From the NCBI GenBank assembly GCA_027357125.1, contig DAHVVW010000031.1:1-10972 (forward strand): a DNA stretch of 10,972 nt, read 5' to 3'. Shown in pieces: positions 5,554 to 10,972 of the stretch (within the stretch, counting starts at the first letter, position 1; every line of letters starts with the position of its first letter). The notes under the pieces were generated by a model. The model worked only from the letters and a program-made list of their open reading frames with translations. It was not told where the DNA came from and did no database searches. The position numbers were made by a program, and so were the translations under genes. This DNA comes from Clostridiales bacterium. Lineage in GTDB: Bacteria; Bacillota; Desulfitobacteriia; Desulfitobacteriales; Desulfitobacteriaceae.

Positions 5554-6615
5554 GTGATAACAGTGGGCAAGTGGAGAAAGGGATTCGGGATAACCTTTAC
5601 AACTTTAATTTTGCTTGCAAGCCAAGCTTCATTAGTGTTGGCTCGTGCAGGCGGAGGCAAAGGAGGCAGCCTCGGAGGGAGTGCCGGTCGTTCATTTAGC
5701 AGTGGTTCTTTCTCCGGTGGTTCCTTCTCCGGGGGAGGTTTCTCCGGGCGCAGTTTTTCAGGAGGGTTCTTCCCGTTTCCATTTTTTATCGGAGGTACAG
5801 GTTATACCGGTGGTTCAATTTTCGGGGGACTATTCGGATTCCTCTTTGTAATCCTGATCTTGTACCTGGTCTTTAAGGCCATGCGCGCCTCGCGGAGTTG
5901 GCGCGGCGGCAACTTCGGAGGCGGACGGCGCGGCGGGCATTTTGGAGGAGGTTTCGGGGACGGACGCGGTCGTCATTTTGGTGGTGGCAACAATGGTTTT
6001 CCGCCGCTTGGTCGCAAGCAAGATACGTGGCAGACCCCGGATTCCTGGGAGGGTCAAGCTTCCATTGTCGATATCAGCGGACGTCCTATTACCAATGCTG
6101 ACAATTTGCGGCGCTTTGCCCAGGCGATATCGTTCACTCGTGATAATATGCTCTACTTTGCCCAGACTTTTCCGCGCTGGGACCGCGCTTATTTAAGCGG
6201 GCGGATACGCCAGGTTTTCTTCTGGTTTCAGGATGCCTGGAGTCGGCAGGACCTAAGTGAAGCGCCTGAATATCTGGCACCGGACTTGACTGCTAAATAC
6301 CGCTCAGATCTTGAGCGCATGAAGATGCGGGGGGAACGCAATCTAATCAAGGAACCTGTGCTTAATCAGGGTGATATTGAGTTTATTGACAGTGACTTAA
6401 GCGAAGAAGGAGAGCGCTTTATTGTAATGCTCTCAGCCAGTTTGCTAGATTACACCATAGAGTCTTCGGGGAGGACGATTGCTGGAGACGCGGATAAACG
6501 GCTGTACTTTACAGAGTTCTGGGAATTCTCCTGGCAGGGTGATAAGTGGCTATTGACACGTATTTATCAGGAAGATGCACTTGAACTGGCAAAAATAGCC
6601 CGTGGGCAAGAGTAG
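5554..6615 (+). CDS. Exported, membrane-anchored Gly/Ser-rich protein with C-terminal Tim44-like domain
   Basis: The 353-residue protein has four parts. A signal peptide comes first (residues 5-31, hydrophobic core FGITFTTLILLASQASLVLA, cleavage expected near ARA). A Gly/Ser-rich stretch follows (32-72) with repeated SFSGG units. A transmembrane helix (about 90-109) is followed by an RGG/HFGGG-rich basic segment (111-148). The C-terminal alpha/beta domain (about 185-345) matches the Tim44-like/NTF2-like pattern: a helical start (NLRRFAQAISFTRDN), ARWD-like and FQDAWSRQDL elements, and the final FWEFSWQGDKWLLTRIYQED strand pair. Tim44-like domains are membrane-associated binding modules, and the bacterial role is unclear. 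GTG 5554 is the longest start. GTG 5563 has the better ribosome binding site (AGGTGA 5552-5557, 5 nt spacing) and would remove three residues. It follows pspA and precedes a terminator, so the pair forms a two-gene unit for envelope maintenance (inferred). Confidence 0.82.
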   Translation: MITVGKWRKGFGITFTTLILLASQASLVLARAGGGKGGSLGGSAGRSFSSGSFSGGSFSGGGFSGRSFSGGFFPFPFFIGGTGYTGGSIFGGLFGFLFVILILYLVFKAMRASRSWRGGNFGGGRRGGHFGGGFGDGRGRHFGGGNNGFPPLGRKQDTWQTPDSWEGQASIVDISGRPITNADNLRRFAQAISFTRDNMLYFAQTFPRWDRAYLSGRIRQVFFWFQDAWSRQDLSEAPEYLAPDLTAKYRSDLERMKMRGERNLIKEPVLNQGDIEFIDSDLSEEGERFIVMLSASLLDYTIESSGRTIAGDADKRLYFTEFWEFSWQGDKWLLTRIYQEDALELAKIARGQE

Positions 6616-6633
6616 AAAATTTTCTCTGTTGTT

Positions 6634-6663
6634 AATCCTGCCGTTTTGGCAGGATTTATTTTT
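6634..6663 (+). terminator. Intrinsic terminator after the pspA-Tim44 operon
   Basis: AATCCTGCC (6634-6642) and GGCAGGATT (6648-6656) form a perfect 9-bp stem with a GTTTT loop, followed by TATTTTT. It lies 19 nt after the Tim44-like stop and separates this operon from the polysaccharide genes. Confidence 0.92.
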
Positions 6664-6678
6664 GATTTGTCGAAGTTT

Positions 6679-6706
6679 TAATTAGACAAGAATTATAATT
6701 AGACAA
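6679..6706 (+). promoter_or_regulatory. Direct repeat and -10-like site before the polysaccharide operon
   Basis: TAATTAGACAA occurs twice (6679-6689 and 6696-6706), 17 nt apart. A perfect TATAAT (6694-6699) overlaps the second copy, but no good -35 lies 16-18 nt upstream. ATTTGTC at 6665-6671 is an inverted copy of GACAAAT at 6702-6708. The arrangement suits a promoter that needs an activator or is covered by a repressor; this is inference. Confidence 0.4.
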
Positions 6707-6742
6707 ATAGGTGTGTACTAGATATTTTTGACGGAGATGAGC

Positions 6743-7453
6743 ATGAAAGTAGTATTTATTGGTGGCTGTCACTTAGTTGGCAAGCCACACGGGGTGCAGT
6801 ACGGTTTTGTGCGCAGGCTGTGGAAACGCTGGCGCCAAGGGTCGCGTGATGTCCATTTTGACCTGGTGCCGTATGCAGCACGCTGGGACTCCTTGCTCGA
6901 GACTTGCCGGGAAGTCCTGGCGCGCTTTCCGGATTTGATTATTGTCAACATTCAGGCTGCTTTAGTGTTGCCTACTTGGGATCGCACGCTCAGGCGCTTG
7001 GGTTTTGGTGGGGAAAGCAAGGCAGAAGAACCGGCTTTAAATTGGTTTGCCCCCACAGCCTGGAAACCGGCTAGCCAGGGCAAGGCGTACTGGATTGCCA
7101 AAAGGGCAGGAATTTTACTTTTGGGGGGACACCGGGAAAACTGGTCCCATATCGAGCAAACTTGGCAGGAGATAAGCATTCTTTTGAAGCAAAGCCCGGC
7201 CAGGGTTATTGTGCTTACCCCCACGCCCGCGAATCCGGAGTTTTTTGTGCGGGGGCAGGATAATTTAGAGCGCGTACGTCAATTGCTCTTAAGATTTTCT
7301 GACTGCTACGAGGTCTGCGATATTTACCCGGAATTGCTCACTATGGGTAATGAGGCTTTATGGTTGGACGGGCAGCATATCAGTGTTGCCGGACACACTG
7401 TTATCGAAGAGAAGCTATGGTCTACTCTTAACGGGAAGGATGGACGAATGTGA
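6743..7453 (+). CDS. SGNH/GDSL-hydrolase-like protein of a polysaccharide cluster
   Basis: Starting at ATG 6743 (ACGGAG at 6731-6736, 6 nt spacing) the product has 236 residues; in-frame TTG 6728 and ATG 6737 are less well placed. It opens with a beta strand and turn, KVVFIGGCHLVG, where SGNH enzymes have the GDS nucleophile block. PDLIIVNIQ lies at the block III position, VIVLTPTPANP in a later strand, and LDGQHISVAGH near the end supplies the block V Asp and His (D209, H212). SGNH enzymes are esterases or acyltransferases that add or remove acyl groups on glycans and lipids. Here the expected Ser is replaced by Gly-Cys (C9), so it is either a Cys-nucleophile variant or a non-catalytic relative. 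No signal peptide is seen, so it is probably cytosolic. It overlaps the next gene, an acyl-activating ligase, by 4 bp, suggesting the two act on the same acyl group. Confidence 0.7.
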   Translation: MKVVFIGGCHLVGKPHGVQYGFVRRLWKRWRQGSRDVHFDLVPYAARWDSLLETCREVLARFPDLIIVNIQAALVLPTWDRTLRRLGFGGESKAEEPALNWFAPTAWKPASQGKAYWIAKRAGILLLGGHRENWSHIEQTWQEISILLKQSPARVIVLTPTPANPEFFVRGQDNLERVRQLLLRFSDCYEVCDIYPELLTMGNEALWLDGQHISVAGHTVIEEKLWSTLNGKDGRM

Positions 7454-8931
7454 CTGCGGGGATAAAAACTGAAGGCATCGACAGAGTAAGAATTTTTATT
7501 GCCCACATTTGTGATGAATTTCCCGAACATTTTATTTTGCGGGATTACAGCCGGGGAGAGAGATACACTTACACTGAATGGGGGCAAGATGGGGATATTC
7601 TGGCCCGCGAACTCCAGGCTCAAGGATTTGTGCCCGGAGACTTTGTCTTAATGCGTTTTGGCAATAACTATGGGTATTTAGCGGCCTACGGAGGAATCTC
7701 CAGGGCTGAGGGGGTTGCGGCTCCTGTAGCACTCAGACTCACGGGCCGTGAACTGGCGCGCGTCCTGGATTTGGTTAAGCCGAAATGGTATCTTACTGAT
7801 TTGCCTGAGTGGGAGGAGTCCAGGGAAGCGGTGGCCGCATCCACCGTCGCCCACATTGGGCTCTGGACCGGCACCGGATGGGAGTGGAAGAATAACGACC
7901 CTCGCGGGGAAGCCCGCCGTCCTGATCTAGGGCTGGCTCACTTGCGTTTTACTTCCGGTTCTCAGGGTGAGCCGAAAGCAGTATCTTTGACCCAAGCCAA
8001 CATGTTGTGCCGAGTCGGGTGTCCTGGGCATTACGCCGCCGCCGGAGATGTTTTTTTCCTGGGGATACCATTCGTATTTAGGCCTGACCGCCTGATCTTG
8101 GCTTTAAGCGTAGGGGCAGAAATTGTGGTGGAAGAGAGCGTGCATCCGCGGCAGATTGTGCGCTGCTGGCAGGAAACCGGGGTGACTTTTGCCTGGCTGG
8201 TTCCGACTTTAATCGGGTTGCTGATTCAGCTTGAGGAGCAGGAGATCCCGGAGAATCTGGCCTTAAGGGGGATCAATACCGGCGGAGCCTACCTTTACCG
8301 CCAGTGGGAAGAAAAATTTGAAAGTTTGTTTCACGTCCCTGTCTATCAGCAGTACGGTTTGTCTGAGGGATGTGTGGCCTTTGAGAACCCATTAATTAAA
8401 AAGACAGGGTCCGTAGGTCGGCCTGCTCCCTTGGTGGAAGCCAAGATTTGCGATTCCCAGGGACGGGAATTGTCATATGGTCAGATTGGGGAGTTATGGT
8501 ACCGCGGAGCCAATGTGATGCGGGGGTATTTGGACAGGCCGGATCTGACTGCGGCTGCCCTGCGTGACGGCTGGCTCAGAACCGGGGATTTAGCGCGCTT
8601 TGACCAAGATCAATATTTGTTTATTGAGGGCCGGATTAAAGACCTTATCCATTCGGGAGGGCTCAAGTTTTCCCCGCGTGAGGTGGAAGATGTTCTGCTT
8701 TTATACTCCGGAATTAAGGAGGCTGCAGTTGTAGGAGTACCCCATAAGACTAAGGGAGAAGTGAGCAAAGCGTATTTTGTAGCTAACCGCAGCATACGCC
8801 AGACTGAGCTTCGGGAGTTCTGCCGCCAGCATTTGGCTGATTATAAGATTCCGCGCGCATGGGAACAGGTCGAGAGTCTACCTAAGCTTTCAAGCGGGAA
8901 AATTGCCCGCCGCTCGGTGGGCCAGAGATGA
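7450..8931 (+). CDS. Adenylate-forming acyl/aryl ligase (AMP-binding, ANL superfamily)
   Basis: This 493-residue enzyme has the full ANL motif set: phosphate loop TSGSQGEPK at 168-176, YQQYGLSEG at 299-307, and YRGANVMRGYLDRPDLTAAAL. TGD begins at 378 (D380 is the ribose-binding Asp), the hinge lies in EGRIKDLIHSGGLKFSPREVE, and the C-terminal catalytic Lys is K484 in LSSGKIARR. It activates a carboxylic acid as acyl-AMP and passes it to CoA or a carrier protein; the acid cannot be read from the motifs. The size and the short form resemble CoA ligases and stand-alone fatty-acid or aryl ligases. GTG 7450 overlaps the SGNH stop by 4 bp, with GGAAGGA upstream. The gene then overlaps the glycosyltransferase by 4 bp. 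Its place in a glycan operon suggests it supplies an acyl group to decorate the sugar. No acyl-carrier gene is in view. Confidence 0.9.
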   Translation: MTAGIKTEGIDRVRIFIAHICDEFPEHFILRDYSRGERYTYTEWGQDGDILARELQAQGFVPGDFVLMRFGNNYGYLAAYGGISRAEGVAAPVALRLTGRELARVLDLVKPKWYLTDLPEWEESREAVAASTVAHIGLWTGTGWEWKNNDPRGEARRPDLGLAHLRFTSGSQGEPKAVSLTQANMLCRVGCPGHYAAAGDVFFLGIPFVFRPDRLILALSVGAEIVVEESVHPRQIVRCWQETGVTFAWLVPTLIGLLIQLEEQEIPENLALRGINTGGAYLYRQWEEKFESLFHVPVYQQYGLSEGCVAFENPLIKKTGSVGRPAPLVEAKICDSQGRELSYGQIGELWYRGANVMRGYLDRPDLTAAALRDGWLRTGDLARFDQDQYLFIEGRIKDLIHSGGLKFSPREVEDVLLLYSGIKEAAVVGVPHKTKGEVSKAYFVANRSIRQTELREFCRQHLADYKIPRAWEQVESLPKLSSGKIARRSVGQR

Positions 8932-10028
8932 AAATTGTCCTGATCACGGCGCAACTGAGTATTGGCGGGGCGGAGAAAATGCTCTATCATTTGGCTCAAG
9001 GCTTGCATCAGCGCGGGCACAGAGTAACCGTGATCGCAGCTGCTGGGATTTATGGCACTAAACTTCGGGAAGCGGGTCTTGAGGTCATTAAGCTGCCGCT
9101 CTCATCGAAGTGGAAATGGTTGCTCCCTGCAGTCTGGCTCAGGCTCTACCGCCTCATGCGCCGTGAAAACTTCGATATTGTGCATGTGCACACGGCTCCG
9201 TTGGCATTTTTCGTGCGTGTACTTCAACGCCTGGGCCGCATCCGTGCCAGGACTGTGCTCACCTTGCACGGGAGCCCGGCCTGGAAGCTTAAGTTAACAC
9301 GAATTTGGCTCAAAGTTCTCAAAGTTGAGCGCTGTGCAGTTTCTCCCGCACTTGCGCAGATGGTAGAAGCCCGCTATATTCCCAATGCTGTGGAACTTGA
9401 GCGTGGGAAAGTTGAGGACAGGCAAGCTAATGAGATATGCCACACTAGTGAAAATAGCGAGCCAAAGATTAAGATGAAAGATAAAAGAGAGAAAGAGATT
9501 GCAGTCGGGATCGTGGCCCGCTTGGTTCCGGAAAAAGGGCTGGATCTGTGGCTTAAGGCGGTGCGCAACCTTGCGCACGAGGGAATTGAGATTAAGACTT
9601 TAATTGCCGGGGACGGACCAGAGCGTACTAGGCTGGAAAAAGAAAGTCTAACTTGCGCTCAGGAGATAATATTTTGCGGTTGGCTCAGTGATCCCTGGCA
9701 GGTGATGGCTGGGGCCGAGCTGATGGTCCTTCCTTCCCGACGGGAAGGAGAACCTCTAGCTCTGTTAGAAGGAATGGCCAGAGGCAAGCCTGTCCTGGCA
9801 ACCGGTGTGGGCGGAGTTCCTCCCTTGTTGGAAGGAGGAGCGGGGATATTGGTTGAACCATCAGTTGCAGGACTGGTGCGCGGGGTTAGAGAGTATTTAG
9901 CTTTAACTCCGTCTCAGAAGGAAGATATGCTATCTCAGGCCCGCACAAGAATTGCGGGGCGTACGTGGGACAACTGCCTTGATCAGTATGAACAGGTGTA
10001 TGCGGATGTATCTGGATCGCAGAGGTAA
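8928..10028 (+). CDS. GT4-family (GT-B fold) glycosyltransferase
   Basis: This 366-residue retaining glycosyltransferase has the first Rossmann domain with the SIGGAEKML loop (11-19), FDIVHVHTAP (82-91) and TVLTLHGSP. The second domain has VGIVARLVPEKGLDLWLKA (193-211), AGDGPER, GWLSD and the EX7E element E273-GEPLALL-E281, which binds the nucleotide-sugar donor. The two domains are joined by an unusually polar linker (about 159-190) rich in Lys, Glu and Ser. GT4 enzymes transfer a hexose from a UDP- or GDP-sugar to a lipid-linked acceptor on the cytoplasmic face; the sugar is unknown. ATG 8928 overlaps the ligase stop by 4 bp (ATGA) and has only a weak ribosome binding site (CAGAG), so translation probably depends on coupling. 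The sugar-phosphate transferase starts 19 nt downstream. Confidence 0.93.
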   Translation: MKIVLITAQLSIGGAEKMLYHLAQGLHQRGHRVTVIAAAGIYGTKLREAGLEVIKLPLSSKWKWLLPAVWLRLYRLMRRENFDIVHVHTAPLAFFVRVLQRLGRIRARTVLTLHGSPAWKLKLTRIWLKVLKVERCAVSPALAQMVEARYIPNAVELERGKVEDRQANEICHTSENSEPKIKMKDKREKEIAVGIVARLVPEKGLDLWLKAVRNLAHEGIEIKTLIAGDGPERTRLEKESLTCAQEIIFCGWLSDPWQVMAGAELMVLPSRREGEPLALLEGMARGKPVLATGVGGVPPLLEGGAGILVEPSVAGLVRGVREYLALTPSQKEDMLSQARTRIAGRTWDNCLDQYEQVYADVSGSQR

Positions 10029-10047
10029 TAACAGGGGCGTGGAGAAC

Positions 10048-10941
10048 ATGGAAAAAAGGCTTATTATACTTTATAGCCGCAGCCTGGAAGAGGGGCTGGA
10101 GCGCAGTCTGACTGCAGAGTATTACCCATGTGCCTTGCGCCAGGCTCTGTCTGAGGGTGAATTAGATGAATTGATTCAGGGGCAAAAGGTAATTCTATTA
10201 GTCTTAGGCCGGGATTTGACCCTTATGGAAAGGGAAAAGGCGCTGCTGGCGGCTTTAAAACTTGAGATCAGGACTGCTGTTATTCCGGGTGCGTATGAGT
10301 CCTTGCTGGCAGAGCCTGTTACGATCGGGGATATTCCTTTAGTATTTTTTCCTGCTATCAGACAAGAACAGCGGGAGCGCTGGCAGTGGCTTCACAGGGC
10401 ATCGGCCCTGCTATTGTTATTGCTCACATCCCCTCTGTTAGTGGTAATAGCGATAATTATCCGCCTGGATTCCAGGGGGCCCGTTTTTTACTGGCAGGAA
10501 CGGGTTGGGCACAAGGGCAAGACTTTTGCGCTCTGGAAATTTAGAACGATGGTTACAGATGCAGAAGCACAAAGTGGGCCGGTGTTCTGTCAAGAGGATG
10601 ATCAACGCATCACCAGGGTCGGACGCTTCCTACGCCACGCGCATTTAGACGAATTACCACAGCTTTTAAATATTGTACGCGGGGAAATGAAGTGGGTAGG
10701 CCCACGGCCGGAGCGCCCGGCTTTTGTGCGTAAATTCCGGAAGTATCTCCCTGCTTACGAACTGCGCCATCTCATTCCTCCCGGGCTTACAGGCCAGGCC
10801 CAAATCCGGGTGGGGTATGACGCAAGCCCCGAAGCTAAGCTCTCTTATGATCTTCAGCATTTGCGCTGTCAAGGATTGTGGGAAGAAACCCGGGTTTTGC
10901 TGGCAACCATTCCGTCCATATTCCACAGAAAGGGTCGTTAA
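10048..10941 (+). CDS. Polyprenyl-phosphate sugar-1-phosphate transferase (bacterial sugar transferase, monotopic PGT type)
   Basis: This 297-residue enzyme has a short N-terminal region (1-110) ending in DIPLVFFPAI. A hydrophobic re-entrant helix follows (119-138, LLLLLLTSPLLVVIAIII), then the sugar-transferase core. Core motifs are GPVFYWQERVGHKGKTFALWKFRTM, RVGRFLRHAHLDELPQLLNI with the catalytic Asp-Glu pair D201-E202, the GEMKWVGPRPERP active-site loop, and IPPGLTGQAQIRVGY. The family moves a sugar-1-phosphate from a UDP-sugar to undecaprenyl phosphate, the first step in building a lipid-linked repeat unit. The N-terminal part looks like a reduced version of the CoA-binding-fold domain in larger WbaP-like enzymes, with no multi-helix membrane bundle. 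ATG 10048 is favoured because the product starts cleanly with MEKRLIILYSRS; in-frame GTG 10039 is possible and upstream codons overlap the glycosyltransferase. Translation continues at once into another glycosyltransferase. Confidence 0.92.
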   Translation: MEKRLIILYSRSLEEGLERSLTAEYYPCALRQALSEGELDELIQGQKVILLVLGRDLTLMEREKALLAALKLEIRTAVIPGAYESLLAEPVTIGDIPLVFFPAIRQEQRERWQWLHRASALLLLLLTSPLLVVIAIIIRLDSRGPVFYWQERVGHKGKTFALWKFRTMVTDAEAQSGPVFCQEDDQRITRVGRFLRHAHLDELPQLLNIVRGEMKWVGPRPERPAFVRKFRKYLPAYELRHLIPPGLTGQAQIRVGYDASPEAKLSYDLQHLRCQGLWEETRVLLATIPSIFHRKGR

Positions 10942-10942
10942 C

Positions 10943-10972
10943 TTGAAAATACTCCATGTAATCACGCGTTCG
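10943..10972 (+). CDS. Start of another glycosyltransferase (partial)
   Basis: TTG 10943 begins one nt after the previous stop and reads MKILHVITRS to the window edge. This is the first beta strand typical of GT4 glycosyltransferases (compare MKIVLITAQ in the earlier GT). AAAGGG at 10929-10934 serves as ribosome binding site. It shows that the operon continues beyond the window. Confidence 0.6.
   Translation, partial: MKILHVITRS

Noticed and set aside
1..10972. CRISPR arrays, insertion sequences, tRNA or rRNA genes
   Set aside because: No regularly spaced repeats, transposase motifs, terminal inverted repeats or tRNA-like cloverleaf elements were seen on either strand.

Overview
The window looks like a chromosomal stretch from a Gram-positive, probably anaerobic Firmicute, perhaps a Peptococcaceae-type clostridium such as the Desulfitobacterium/Desulfosporosinus group. 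This is an inference from strong AG-rich ribosome binding sites, frequent TTG and GTG starts, a PspA homologue, a Mn-type riboswitch of the Bacillus/Lactococcus style and a c-type nitric oxide reductase pair. No database search could be run, so the taxon is tentative.

Region 1 (1-2079, + strand): the last codons of an unidentified gene, an HD-GYP cyclic-di-GMP phosphodiesterase-type protein, and a fumarylacetoacetate hydrolase (FAH) family enzyme with a TTG start. They are closely spaced and probably co-transcribed. Region 2 (2112-4006, - strand): norC and norB, overlapping by 4 bp and convergent with region 1. They encode a membrane-anchored cytochrome c and the haem/non-haem iron catalytic subunit of a cNOR-type nitric oxide reductase. 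NorB carries a long polar N-terminal extension and a Gln where the third active-site Glu is expected.

Region 3 (4007-4806) is mostly non-coding and the most informative part. On the - strand it holds a 54-codon gene of unknown function (4343-4179) whose stop codon touches a perfect 15-bp inverted repeat. On the + strand a consensus promoter (TTGACA, 17 nt, TATAAT) drives a yybP-ykoY (Mn2+) riboswitch whose 3' strand is shared with an intrinsic terminator. No Mn exporter gene follows. About 95 nt beyond the terminator is a good ribosome binding site followed by ATG-TAA, and then pspA.

Region 4 (4807-6663, + strand): pspA (PspA/IM30 membrane-stress protein) and a secreted or membrane-anchored Gly/Ser-rich Tim44-like protein, closed by a clear intrinsic terminator. 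If the riboswitch reads through, Mn2+ would control an envelope-stress pair rather than a transporter.

Region 5 (6664-10972, + strand): the start of a polysaccharide or glycolipid operon. It contains an SGNH-hydrolase-like protein without the usual Ser, an adenylate-forming acyl ligase, a GT4 glycosyltransferase, a polyprenyl-phosphate sugar-1-phosphate transferase with a shortened N-terminal domain, and the first ten codons of another glycosyltransferase. Three of the junctions are 4-bp overlaps or nearly so. A direct repeat and a TATAAT lie in front of the operon.
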